Below, one piece after another: positions 8,736-17,564 of a DNA stretch of 27,945 nucleotides. A model generated the notes under the pieces. The model did no database searches. It saw nothing but the letters and a program-made list of their open reading frames with translations, and was not told the origin of the DNA. Where the stretch lies: the NCBI GenBank assembly GCA_964620605.1, contig CAZUHQ010000044.1, positions 1-27,945 of the forward strand, written 5' to 3'. The stretch is from Thalassotalea_E sp964620605 (GTDB taxonomy: Bacteria > Pseudomonadota > Gammaproteobacteria > Enterobacterales > Alteromonadaceae). The number at the start of each line of letters is the position of its first letter. The stretch's first letter is position 1. Made by a program: the position numbers and the translations under genes.

Positions 8736-10211
8736 ATGAATGTTTCACCTTTTTTATTTTCTAAGCAGTTCTATCTAACAAACAAGCCAAATCCCCCCGA
8801 AAAACTCACACACTGGTTACGTGAAGAGGTATCAAATGACTTAACTCTTTATACACACCCCAAATTGAATAAAAACGTATTAAAGCATAATGATACTACA
8901 ATAATTGGGCTAGGTGATCTAATAAACCCTTATAGGCCAAATGACTCCAACATTGCTATTTTAAAAGACATTTTATCCAACACTCAGTCTTTTAAAAAAT
9001 TTGAAGAAAACGTTTATAAATTAGGTGGCCGTTGGATATTAATCCTGCTAACTAGTTTCGGACGACGAATATATCATGATGCATGCGGTCTCAAAACAGT
9101 GTTCTTTTTAAACCAAAATAAAAACATTATTGCAGTAGGCTCTCAACCTGCCCTTCTAGAATCTTTAGGAGACTGTAAAAAACAAATATCTGTAGTCAAA
9201 GACTTTGAAAGATATAAAAACTCCGGCAGCTGGCCTATAGGAATACTTCCGTATTCAAACGTCCAACAATTGATCGCAAATCACTATTTATCACTAGATT
9301 CAATAACGACTCATAGATATTGGCCAATAAAAAAAAGAAAGTTACTGTCAATAGAAACGGTAGCAAAAAAACTATCTATTATTCTAAGAGGAACAATAGA
9401 CGCCCTAACCAAGAGAAACACATGCACTATGTCAATTACTGGAGGTTACGACTCTAGAATGCTTTTTTCTTGCGCCACCAAATACTTGGATAGAATTAAC
9501 TTTTTCACAACAGTTTCCGATTTTACACCAGAATATGATAAGACAATTCCTATTAAAATATCTAAAAAATTCAATTTACCTCATCAATTTACTACTAAGC
9601 GCGCCCAAGATACAGAAAATTTAGATGTATTATCGGGAAATGTAGGGAACCTGTTCTATGACAGATCAATGGGTAATATTTTTGCATTCAAAAGTGCTAT
9701 TTGAGCTAACACTCATTTACCGGGTTCCGTTTCTGAAATTGCAAGATGTTATTACTACCCTTTTGGGCCAAAAATTTTCAAGCATAATGGTAGACGTTTA
9801 GCCAAATATACAGGATACAAAAACAACCCATATGCCATTAAAGGCTTTACTAAATGGTTAAATGAATTACCTAAAGAACTTCCTTACGACATATTGGATT
9901 TACTTTATTGGGAACACAGGCTTAGCGTATGGGGAAGCATTGGTGCAACATATAAAGAAGCAGTCATAGAACAAATACCACCAATGAATAGTAGAGAGTT
10001 TATGGAACATTCATTATTAATTAATAAAAAACATAGACTCCCTCCTTATAATTTGACCCAAAAAATTATTAGCATAAATGAGCCATCTTTACTTCAATGG
10101 AAGTTTAACGATGATAAGAAAACGTCTCTACTTTACTTCTTCCCTAGATTAAGATACATAAAAAAAGGATTAACAAAGCTGTACCGTCTCTATGAAAAAA
10201 CAGTTCAGTAA
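8736..10211 (+). pseudogene. Asparagine-synthase-like protein interrupted by an in-frame TGA
   Basis: Codons 1-322 (8736-9701) and 324-491 (9705-10208) are in the same frame, separated only by a TGA at 9702-9704. Read across it, the product is one 491-residue protein. Residues about 55-145 resemble the N-terminal Ntn-hydrolase-type domain (GRRIYHDACGLKTVFF), but the chain lacks the catalytic Cys at position 2. The synthase domain has a PP-loop, SITGGYDSR (233-241), which binds ATP. Sequence after the stop stays conserved in style (GSVSEIARCYYYPFG; then YWEHRLSVWGS) with no further frame damage, so the lesion is recent, a sequencing error, or read through. Homologues in polysaccharide loci are thought to amidate uronic acids. 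The intact protein would be a cytoplasmic ATP-dependent amidotransferase-like enzyme. Confidence 0.75.
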
Positions 10212-10320
10212 TAATTGGGAATTTATAATGAAAAATATAGAGTACAGCTGCGCTTTTATACCACAACTCACGCCTTAATTTAATATTAAACAACCTAATA
10301 CAAAGTAAAGATTTAATGCA

Positions 10321-11589
10321 ATGATAAAAGAAGCTATTCCATTATTAAAAGAATCTAGCTGGCCTTTCATTATGAAAGTGTCATCGGCATTTATCAGTTT
10401 GCTTTTTACTTACGTCGTAACACTATATTTAAGTCCTAAAGAATTCGGCGCATACTCTTTAAGTATCATTTTAATTCTTACTTTTGTTACCATTGCGAAA
10501 TTTGGCTTAGAAAACACAGTTGTGAAGTATACATCTATCTATTTTTATGAAAAAAATAAAGATAATATAGAAATGTATTACACTATAGCGCTTATCATAT
10601 CAGCCGTTAGCGCCTCTCTAACAATGTTAGTTGTTTGGATGGTTAAGGACTCTTTAATTCAAATACTTCATCAAAAGCTTCTAACAGAACTTTTTCCTTT
10701 AATTATACTAATCATATTCCCTAACACTTTAATTATTATAAATGCTAGCTTAATGCGTGGCTTTGGGCATCCAAATTATGCTATTGCTTTTAATAGTTTA
10801 ATAACAATATCACTAACAATTATTACTATACCTATTTTTAGCCCCGATAGTGCTGTCAAATTATTATTCATCACTATGGTTTTATCTTACTTTACTCTAA
10901 TTATCAGCTTTATTATAAATTTACATAAACTCAAAATTAGATTTAACCTCAAAATCACCCCATTAAAAATAATAATGACAAACAGCAAGCCTTTATGGAT
11001 ATCTTCGATAGTTTCATTAATAATACAGCAAGCAAGTTCAATAATACTCGCCATGCATGCTTCGCTTGAAAGTGTAGGTATATTTGTGCTCGCATCTAAA
11101 ATATCTTTAAGCTCCTCTTTTATACTGTTTGCAGTAAACATAGTAATCTCGCCCAAGTTTGCATTTCTATATAAAAACAATGAAATACATAAACTAAAGA
11201 GTTTAATGAGCACTTCTAATAAGGTTCTCTTATTAGTTTCCCTAATTGTGTCTGGAGCAATTTTTGTCTTTGCAGAAAATATAATGGCTATATTTGGTAG
11301 CCATTTTACTGTTGGTGCTGATTGGTTGAGAATACTAATTTGTGGGCAATTTGTTAATATCAGTGTTGGTTCGACTTTTTATTTACTCGTAATGACAGGT
11401 TATCAAAGACTCCATCAAAGAAATGTCATTTTTTGCGCTATTATAACTTTGATATTAATGTTTACCTTAATTCCGAGTTATGGAGCATTTGGCGCTGCAA
11501 TAAGTACGGCAGTATCAATGTCTATACAAAATCTAATCAGTTATTATTACTCTATTAAAAAAGTTTTAGCTATACCTGCCATCAAATAA
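10321..11589 (+). CDS. Wzx-type polysaccharide flippase (MOP superfamily)
   Basis: A 422-residue membrane protein with about twelve hydrophobic helices, very rich in Ile, Leu and Ser. The N-terminal segment (SSAFISLLFTYVVTLYLSPKEFG followed by SLSII) has the FGxYSL pattern of the RfbX/MATE-like exporters. These flip undecaprenyl-linked repeat units across the inner membrane for the Wzy polymerase; the only candidate polymerase in this window is at 563-1867. The gene follows the interrupted asparagine-synthase-like gene by 109 bases and precedes a sulfotransferase by 16 bases on the same strand. Length and topology are standard for the family. Confidence 0.85.
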   Translation: MIKEAIPLLKESSWPFIMKVSSAFISLLFTYVVTLYLSPKEFGAYSLSIILILTFVTIAKFGLENTVVKYTSIYFYEKNKDNIEMYYTIALIISAVSASLTMLVVWMVKDSLIQILHQKLLTELFPLIILIIFPNTLIIINASLMRGFGHPNYAIAFNSLITISLTIITIPIFSPDSAVKLLFITMVLSYFTLIISFIINLHKLKIRFNLKITPLKIIMTNSKPLWISSIVSLIIQQASSIILAMHASLESVGIFVLASKISLSSSFILFAVNIVISPKFAFLYKNNEIHKLKSLMSTSNKVLLLVSLIVSGAIFVFAENIMAIFGSHFTVGADWLRILICGQFVNISVGSTFYLLVMTGYQRLHQRNVIFCAIITLILMFTLIPSYGAFGAAISTAVSMSIQNLISYYYSIKKVLAIPAIK

Positions 11590-11605
11590 CATCGACATTT
11601 AAATT

Positions 11606-12289
11606 ATGATTTCCTATTACGACAAGTGCTTATATATACATATACCAAAAACTGCGGGCCAAAGTATTGAGTCTGTGTTTTTACAAAGAGCCGGATTATC
11701 CTGGGAACAAAGAAGTTCAATGTTGCTAAAATCCAATTCAAATCCTCAAAAAGGTCCACCCAGACTTGCTCATCTAACCGCTCGGGAATATTTAGACTAT
11801 GGCTATTTAACACCAAAAGAATTTAACAAACTGTTTCGTTTTACTTTTGTGAGAAATCCTTGGGATAGGTTAGTATCTGAATATCGCTACAAACAGCATA
11901 AATATAGTTTTAAAGACTTTCTATTCAAGCATTTCCCCGAAAAAAATATAGATGATTATCGGCATCACAACGGCATATATCGCCACGTGATGCCACAATA
12001 TAAGTTTATTTACAATGACAAGGGTAAATGTTTAGTAAATTTTGTCGGTAAATTCGAGAATATAGATGAAGATTTTGCGATTGTTAGCAATATGATATGT
12101 CAGCAAAGATTGTCTTTACCTCATAAAAATAAAACCTCAGCCAAAGGGATCAATAGCATTTTTAAACGATTTACAAAAACAGAAAAAAATAAAATTGATC
12201 ACTATCGAAGCTTTTACGATAGTGAGTCTAAGGAATTCGTCGAAATGTTTTATCAGCAAGATATTGAATTATTTGATTATACTTTCTAG
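11606..12289 (+). CDS. Sulfotransferase family 2-like carbohydrate sulfotransferase
   Basis: A 227-residue protein with a 5'-phosphosulfate loop, YIHIPKTAGQS (10-20), and a 3'-phosphate site, FTFVRNPWDRLVSEYRY (79-95). The middle contains the family-typical MPQYKFIYNDKGKCLVNFVGKFENI segment in shortened form (about 129-155; MPQYKF, then VGKFENI). It transfers sulfate from PAPS to a sugar, and is the second small carbohydrate sulfotransferase of the cluster. It is the last gene of the plus-strand block, converging on the TPR gene at 12359 with a 69-base gap and no strong terminator between them. Confidence 0.84.
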   Translation: MISYYDKCLYIHIPKTAGQSIESVFLQRAGLSWEQRSSMLLKSNSNPQKGPPRLAHLTAREYLDYGYLTPKEFNKLFRFTFVRNPWDRLVSEYRYKQHKYSFKDFLFKHFPEKNIDDYRHHNGIYRHVMPQYKFIYNDKGKCLVNFVGKFENIDEDFAIVSNMICQQRLSLPHKNKTSAKGINSIFKRFTKTEKNKIDHYRSFYDSESKEFVEMFYQQDIELFDYTF

Positions 12290-12358
12290 CCTTAAAGGCA
12301 TGTTAAGTTATCACTTTAACAAGACTTAGCTTAGCAAAGTTAATTAAAACATTATCGC

Positions 12359-14293
12359 CTAAAAACTTACATAATTATTAATATGGCGTATATAAAAATC
12401 ACAAAGCTTTGAAATATCTTGAAACGCCTGCTCTGGAATAACATCAACTTTAGTTTCGGTATTCCCAATTTCTTGGGATAGCTTTCGCCAATACTCTAAG
12501 TTTTTCTCAATGAGTTGCTGTTCTAAGTATTTAACTTCTGCTTTCAATACATCTCTAGACGAATATTTTCGACAAAAATCATTCTCTAATAACACAAAAG
12601 CTAATACCTCCTTTAATGTATTATGATGCTTCCTATCTGGTATTACTAACGATGACAGAACTATATTTTTGCCATTCGATTGAATGACTCCCGGCATAAA
12701 AGTTCTTAAATGCTTAACATTCGCATTAAGTTTTCTTGATATTTTCACTGGATCATTTAGAACTAAAATTGACGCTCCACCTCTGGTAAATAACTCTGTA
12801 GATACACTAAAAATCCATGATACTTTTATGTCAATAAAACCATAAATTAAGTAGGTAGCAAGAGGATCACTGATATTATATTGTACAAAAAGTTCCTGAG
12901 AATATTTATCTGCTTTTCCTGTCACAGAAATCGAAGAACTATTACTGTCGTATGTGTATCCTGTTGACCCTGTTTTATGATTTAAAAAATCTATCGTAGC
13001 CAACAAGCCACGCTCACTACTTTTATCAGTTTTTAACCCCGCTTTTTCCAGCATTTTATTAGTATAAGTAAACTCTCTTGATCCTAAAAAACTTTGAATT
13101 AACAACTCATTAAAATTTCTTTCCTCAAAAAGCTTCTTAAACCGCTTAATCTTATTTGAAAACACTTTACCATTAATTAGTACTTCAGCTAATTTTGGTG
13201 CATCAAACAGCAGCAGCAAAGGCGACGCTTCAACCCATGATTCTAGCTTTTTTGTTTCATTATAGAGAGCTACCATGTCCTTCATAATATTTTGAGCTCT
13301 AGGATTTACTGCATCATTTTTTAACGTTGCAATCAAGTTAAATTGAGAGTCGACCTCATAATCATAGTCTCCAGTCAAAGGCATACAGGTTATAGGTACC
13401 GACATGTACTCTTGAAAAGCTTGATGTTCTTTAACTATTTTTGCACTTAAATTATTACTATTTTCCTCTAATATAAGATCATTATGAAAAACAGCACCAC
13501 TCGCTAACAAGTCATCCACCAAACGTTGCACGATAGCAATAACTGGCTGATTAGTACCTACGACAATATCCCTAGTAGAAGTTTTACTCTCTTTTTCTGT
13601 GACAGACTCGCTCAGGTCAACACTTAATAGCTTATTCTCAACTTGAAGACACCAAGTCTCTCTTCCATACTCGGCTTTAATAAGCTCGTAAATATGCTTC
13701 GCTTTAGTAACTTCGCCTAATTCTATATATGAAGTTAGCAGCATCATTACATTGTCTTCAGATAAATTGTTAAGCTCACTAGCCAACCTATTTAAGTACT
13801 TTGCAGCTTCAGGCCGATTACGAGTAATAAACATTTGCACATAAAGAAACATGGCTGAAATGGCGTAATCGCTTAATGTTAGCAATTTTGGTAAATTTTC
13901 CTCAACAGTTTCAATATCCCCTATTTGAAAACTTAACTGGCACAACTGCATTCGGGACAAGGCATTTTGGGCTGAGCCATCAATGGCTAATTCTTGTTTC
14001 AAGTAATTAATTGCAGTTGTGTAATCTTGCTGACGTAAAGCAATAGCTTTCAAGTTTTTGATAGCACTTAAGCGCTCACCTTCTGACTGAGCCAATGATA
14101 ATGAGTTTTTATAAGCTATGTCAGCCATAACAAAATTATCACTATTAGTGTAACATGCACCTTCCAAAGAATAAGTTACAGATGAACGCAGGTTCTTCTT
14201 TTTATTTAATTTTTTTAGAACTGCCAAGGCTTTTGCATACTTTTTATCTTTAATAAGCATTGAAGCATTCTGGAGCTTGATATTACCTTCCAT
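12359..14293 (-). CDS. TPR protein with an unrecognised C-terminal domain
   Basis: A 644-residue protein with no signal peptide or membrane helix, so probably cytoplasmic. Residues 1-230 form tetratricopeptide-like helix pairs (YAKALAVLKKLNKKKN; YTTAINYLKQELAID; VTKAKHIYELIKAEYG). A serine/threonine/glutamate-rich linker follows at about 231-245. The last 390 residues form a mixed alpha/beta region I cannot assign. It includes ASPLLLLFDAPKLAEVL, a segment near STGYTYDSNSSSISVTG, and a charged helical end (YLEQQLIEKNLEYWRKLSQ). No PAPS-binding, nucleotide-sugar or nucleotide-triphosphate motif was found. The gene follows the FKBP gene by 26 bases and is downstream of the TPR-sulfotransferase, whose N-terminal repeats it resembles in style. 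A role in surface-layer or polysaccharide maturation is inferred only from position. An internal ATG at codon 12 is an alternative start. Confidence 0.7.
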   Translation of the reverse strand: MEGNIKLQNASMLIKDKKYAKALAVLKKLNKKKNLRSSVTYSLEGACYTNSDNFVMADIAYKNSLSLAQSEGERLSAIKNLKAIALRQQDYTTAINYLKQELAIDGSAQNALSRMQLCQLSFQIGDIETVEENLPKLLTLSDYAISAMFLYVQMFITRNRPEAAKYLNRLASELNNLSEDNVMMLLTSYIELGEVTKAKHIYELIKAEYGRETWCLQVENKLLSVDLSESVTEKESKTSTRDIVVGTNQPVIAIVQRLVDDLLASGAVFHNDLILEENSNNLSAKIVKEHQAFQEYMSVPITCMPLTGDYDYEVDSQFNLIATLKNDAVNPRAQNIMKDMVALYNETKKLESWVEASPLLLLFDAPKLAEVLINGKVFSNKIKRFKKLFEERNFNELLIQSFLGSREFTYTNKMLEKAGLKTDKSSERGLLATIDFLNHKTGSTGYTYDSNSSSISVTGKADKYSQELFVQYNISDPLATYLIYGFIDIKVSWIFSVSTELFTRGGASILVLNDPVKISRKLNANVKHLRTFMPGVIQSNGKNIVLSSLVIPDRKHHNTLKEVLAFVLLENDFCRKYSSRDVLKAEVKYLEQQLIEKNLEYWRKLSQEIGNTETKVDVIPEQAFQDISKLCDFYIRHINNYVSF

Positions 14294-14319
14294 TATATAA
14301 CTAGTACCTTTACTGCTCT

Positions 14320-15330
14320 CTACTTAACCTTAACGCTTTCACCAGCTATTGAAAGTGGAATATTTTCATATAACTCTAGTAATTCAACATCAAAGATTAA
14401 CGTTTCATTTGGTCCAATAACGCCACCATTACCGGCAACACCATATGCCAATTCAGGTGGAATAAATAAACGCCACTTTGCGCCGACAGGCATCATTTGT
14501 AATGCTTCTGCCCAGCCAGCAATTAGCTTATCTAAAGCAACAACAACCGGCTTGCCTTTTTTATAGGAATTATCAAATTCAACGCCATTGATTAAATGCC
14601 CTTGATAATTTATTTTTACTTGATCGTTCAAAGTAGGTTTTTTGTTGCTTTTTCCCGTCTCTAATACCTTGTATTGCAAACCACTGGCAGTTTCTTTAAC
14701 TCCTTCTTTTTTAGCATTTTCAATAAAAAAACTCATTGCTAATTGCTCGTTTACTCGCGCTTTTTTATGCAACTCAGCTTCTTTTTTTTCTTTAATTTCC
14801 GATTTTATTTCTTTGATAGCAGCAGATATATCTTCACTACTCATTAAAAGGGCAGCACTTTGATTAACATGGCGCATGCCAAGTTCAAAGCTAGTAATAT
14901 CTAACTCTATCCCTTGCTCTCTAAGTTTATTAGCTGCAGACCACCCCATGGCATAACTATAACGTTGTTTAAATGTTGGTAAAATTCTGTCCTCTTTAGA
15001 TTTCAACTCGCTCTCAACCTGAGTAAAGTCCCCTGAATTGAACAGCATTTTAAGTTGCTCAATTGTACTGATTATTTCATCACCAGATAGTAACAGTGGT
15101 TGTTTATTTTGTATTTGTTTCATTGACAAGACAAAGGATTCACTGTCTACTGGAACCTGTTTATCATTAAACCGTAACGCACTATTGACACCCATGCCAT
15201 AGCTATATTTTTGTTTCAAATTAGTCAATTGCAGCTCAGAAACACTATTATTATCTATTTCATTCTCAACAGCACTTAAATGCCCTAGGGTTAATATTAA
15301 GTAGATAATTGCGATTAATATCTTTTTCAT
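14320..15330 (-). CDS. Periplasmic FKBP-type peptidyl-prolyl isomerase with duplicated N-domain
   Basis: A 336-residue exported prolyl isomerase. Residues 1-20 are a Sec signal peptide ending LGHLSA. Two copies of the FkpA/Mip-like N-terminal dimerisation domain follow, at about 39-95 (KQKYSYGMG start) and 120-176 (KQRYSYAMG start), then a long charged helix (174-208) and the FKBP domain (215-321). FKBP active-site positions are largely kept: Tyr242, Phe252-Asp253, Trp273, Tyr296 and Phe313. Val replaces the usual Phe in the PVVVALD strand. A short tail ends the protein. FkpA and Mip carry a single N-domain, so the duplication is unusual. It catalyses cis-trans proline isomerisation and probably has chaperone activity. 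Its place between S-layer-linked genes suggests a role in folding the secreted subunit. Confidence 0.9.
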   Translation of the reverse strand: MKKILIAIIYLILTLGHLSAVENEIDNNSVSELQLTNLKQKYSYGMGVNSALRFNDKQVPVDSESFVLSMKQIQNKQPLLLSGDEIISTIEQLKMLFNSGDFTQVESELKSKEDRILPTFKQRYSYAMGWSAANKLREQGIELDITSFELGMRHVNQSAALLMSSEDISAAIKEIKSEIKEKKEAELHKKARVNEQLAMSFFIENAKKEGVKETASGLQYKVLETGKSNKKPTLNDQVKINYQGHLINGVEFDNSYKKGKPVVVALDKLIAGWAEALQMMPVGAKWRLFIPPELAYGVAGNGGVIGPNETLIFDVELLELYENIPLSIAGESVKVK

Positions 15331-15365
15331 TTTTTTTCTAATTGAATTAATTATTAATATTTATT

Positions 15366-15381
15366 ATATGCTCGAGCATAT
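15366..15381. promoter_or_regulatory. Perfect 16-bp palindrome upstream of the FKBP gene
   Basis: ATATGCTCGAGCATAT is its own reverse complement. It lies in the 88-base gap between the TPR-sulfotransferase stop and the FKBP start. It could be an operator for the FKBP gene or a short RNA hairpin (6-bp stem, TCGA loop). No T-run follows on the minus strand, which argues against a terminator. Confidence 0.4.
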
Positions 15382-15418
15382 CTATAAATATAGGCCAAAA
15401 GACAAATTAATAACCAGC

Positions 15419-17113
15419 TTAAGTATAAGCAAACTTTTCTAAAAAATGAGCAAGCTTATTTTTATAAGGTAATAATTCCTGCTCATATTGCTTCCATTTT
15501 TCTACAGACGTTTGATAAACGGGTTGATCTGTTTGCCCTCTTGACGCAGATGTAACATATTTATCAGACATTTTTTCATAGAAAACTTTGTAATCTTCAT
15601 TCGGTTGCAAATCAATATAATCAAAAACCTTCGCCATTTCTTTAGCTATATCAGCCACTAAGTTTTCGTACTTAACATAAAGAACTTTCTGTCCCACACA
15701 TTGCTCAAACTCTTCAAGTAATGAAAAGAAAGCATTATATCGAGAAGTTATATCATTAAGCGACAATAACTGTCTGGTTTCGTTCCATAATGCAAAATCA
15801 ATTTCGAAACAGCTCAAACATACATCAAGTGGATGCCGAATAGAGCATATAAGCTTAGCATGCGGAAATAATATTTTTATTAGAGGCAAATGTGTTGTAT
15901 GAAAGGGATGTTTATCAACAAGCCAACCAGATTCAGGAATATCAATACCGAGTTCCTCTATCGCCTTAAAATAAACCATTATTAATATATCAATATCATC
16001 TGAGGTTAACTTATCTAGGTCTTGCGGATAACGTTTTGATAACCTCATTGAAAAGCTCTCTACTACTCTACTCACAGGACACATTTCACTTAATACAGTT
16101 ACCTCTGATTGAGTTGCTAATATGTTATCTAGCATGGTCGTTCCTGAGCGAGGAAAGCCAAAAGTAAAGACATGGGTAAAGGGATAAAATTTATCACCTG
16201 TTAATTTAGCAAATGATAACTTAGGAAGCACCCTTTTGTTAGCAATTGTGTAATCTAATACCTTCTCTTTTTTAATTAACTCTTTGTAATGTTCAGCCCC
16301 TAACGTTAAACAGGTAAATGCCTGTTCATAATTACCTAACTCTTTATATGCTTTTGCTTTAGCATAATATAATGGGCCGTATGCTTTAACAATTTCATCA
16401 GTTAAAAGCGATATTACTTCTTGATACTCTTTCTTTGCTAACGCAAGCTTAGCCCATAAACATGCACTAAAATCTAGTTTGAACTTACCTTGATAAACAG
16501 TAATAACTTTTGCCGCTTCATCATATTTATAGAGCCTCATAAAAATTTCGGCTAAATAAATTAATTCTTTATTGTTTAAGTCAGCTAAATAAGGCAACAA
16601 TTCTGATGCTCTTTTGGTCAAATATTTTTTATTACCACTTAACGCGGCTGAATTTAACAAGAGTATTGATGCTTTACCAAAATAACGCTGCCATGAGAGC
16701 ATTTTCGGTGCCAGTGCTTCCAATCTGCGAAGTAGTTTATGATCTAAATATAGCTGGCAGAGGCTAAAAATATAAGGGGCATTATCAATAGTAATATTAT
16801 TCAAACAAACCGATTCTAAATGAACGATGGCTTCTTCCTTGTAGCCTAGCTTAACTAAAGAGGTTGCTAAATATTTACGAGCACTAAACTGCTGCTCTCC
16901 ACCAGCTTTACTTGCCAAAAGTTGTTTAGCGATTAAGATTGATTTCTGATATTTTTGCTCTTTATAAGCTATCTTCATCGCCATCAAAGCTACATCGTTA
17001 GTTTTCGTTTTAATTTTAGCTAATAACTTTCCTGCCGACTTTACCTCGCCTTTATCAAACAATTCGATAGATTGTTCAAGTAACAGGGATTCATTTTTAC
17101 ACATTTTTGCCAT
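15419..17113 (-). CDS. TPR-domain sulfotransferase (tyrosylprotein-sulfotransferase-like)
   Basis: A 564-residue cytoplasmic protein. Residues 1-290 are tetratricopeptide-like repeats (YQKSILIAKQLLASKA; YDEAAKVITVYQGKF; YKELGNYEQAFTCLTLGAEHY). Residues 310-564 are a sulfotransferase. It has the PAPS 5'-phosphosulfate loop FTFGFPRSGTTMLD (316-329), LSE at 341-343 in the place of the catalytic glutamate of tyrosylprotein sulfotransferases, DKHPF (400-404), and the 3'-phosphate site CSIRHPLDVCLSCF (423-436). The TPR-sulfotransferase architecture is common in marine proteobacteria. The TPR part may dock a protein acceptor. The gene follows the S-layer-like gene after about 450 bases in the same direction, but a strong terminator separates them. 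Whether it sulfates protein or glycan cannot be told from sequence. The ATG at codon 4 is an alternative start. Confidence 0.88.
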   Translation of the reverse strand: MAKMCKNESLLLEQSIELFDKGEVKSAGKLLAKIKTKTNDVALMAMKIAYKEQKYQKSILIAKQLLASKAGGEQQFSARKYLATSLVKLGYKEEAIVHLESVCLNNITIDNAPYIFSLCQLYLDHKLLRRLEALAPKMLSWQRYFGKASILLLNSAALSGNKKYLTKRASELLPYLADLNNKELIYLAEIFMRLYKYDEAAKVITVYQGKFKLDFSACLWAKLALAKKEYQEVISLLTDEIVKAYGPLYYAKAKAYKELGNYEQAFTCLTLGAEHYKELIKKEKVLDYTIANKRVLPKLSFAKLTGDKFYPFTHVFTFGFPRSGTTMLDNILATQSEVTVLSEMCPVSRVVESFSMRLSKRYPQDLDKLTSDDIDILIMVYFKAIEELGIDIPESGWLVDKHPFHTTHLPLIKILFPHAKLICSIRHPLDVCLSCFEIDFALWNETRQLLSLNDITSRYNAFFSLLEEFEQCVGQKVLYVKYENLVADIAKEMAKVFDYIDLQPNEDYKVFYEKMSDKYVTSASRGQTDQPVYQTSVEKWKQYEQELLPYKNKLAHFLEKFAYT

Positions 17114-17517
17114 AACTTTCTTTTTACAAATCGTAATACCAGTTCAATTAAATATTTGCTCATTCAGCGAGAATTAAAAGACTTACAGACAAGACATTAA
17201 TTACAGCCAATGGCTAATCTTGATAACAACTCCTGCGTCCCCTGACGTACTTCATATATGTAATAACCTTATCAAAACCAGCAACGCGCATACGAAGCAT
17301 TTAAACTCGTCTTTTGGGAGCTTGTCAGGCAAGTGGAAACGTTACAAATTGCAATAACTACATCAATATCAATTTGCTTTGTTCTCACATCCCGGAATTG
17401 GTTAAATATTCAATGCAATTGGTCTAAGATAAAATAACTTTTAGAGTAGAAAAAGACCAAAATTAAAACACTACGTTTTCAAAACAATCCTGTTGCACTC
17501 TTTTCAATATTTTCTGT
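17114..17517. other. Non-coding spacer between the S-layer-like gene and the TPR-sulfotransferase
   Basis: About 400 bases without a supportable gene. It is somewhat less AT-rich around 17210-17400 than its flanks. It must hold the promoter of the genes at 12359-17113, because the terminator at 17518-17545 blocks read-through from the right. I could not find a convincing -35/-10 pair, tRNA or conserved RNA structure. Confidence 0.5.
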
Positions 17518-17545
17518 AAAAAAAAAGCGAGCCTAAGCTCGCTTT
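17518..17545 (-). terminator. Strong intrinsic terminator of the S-layer-like gene
   Basis: A perfect 9-bp stem AAAGCGAGC / GCTCGCTTT with a 4-base TTAG loop is followed on the minus strand by six further T residues, making nine with the stem. It begins about 20 bases after the TAA at 17565-17567. The A/T-flanked symmetry means it could also act on the other strand. Confidence 0.93.
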
Positions 17546-17564
17546 AAAAAAAACTAACTAATGA

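Noticed and set aside
9702..9750. Selenocysteine insertion at the TGA
   Set aside because: No convincing bacterial SECIS stem-loop directly downstream, and the family is not known to use selenocysteine.
10231..10281. Fourteen-codon open frame before the flippase gene, as a leader peptide
   Set aside because: No ribosome binding site and no attenuator-like structure.
12301..12321. Inverted repeat TGTTAA / TTAACA between the convergent genes, as a terminator
   Set aside because: Only six A/T-rich pairs, a nine-base loop and no T-run on either strand.
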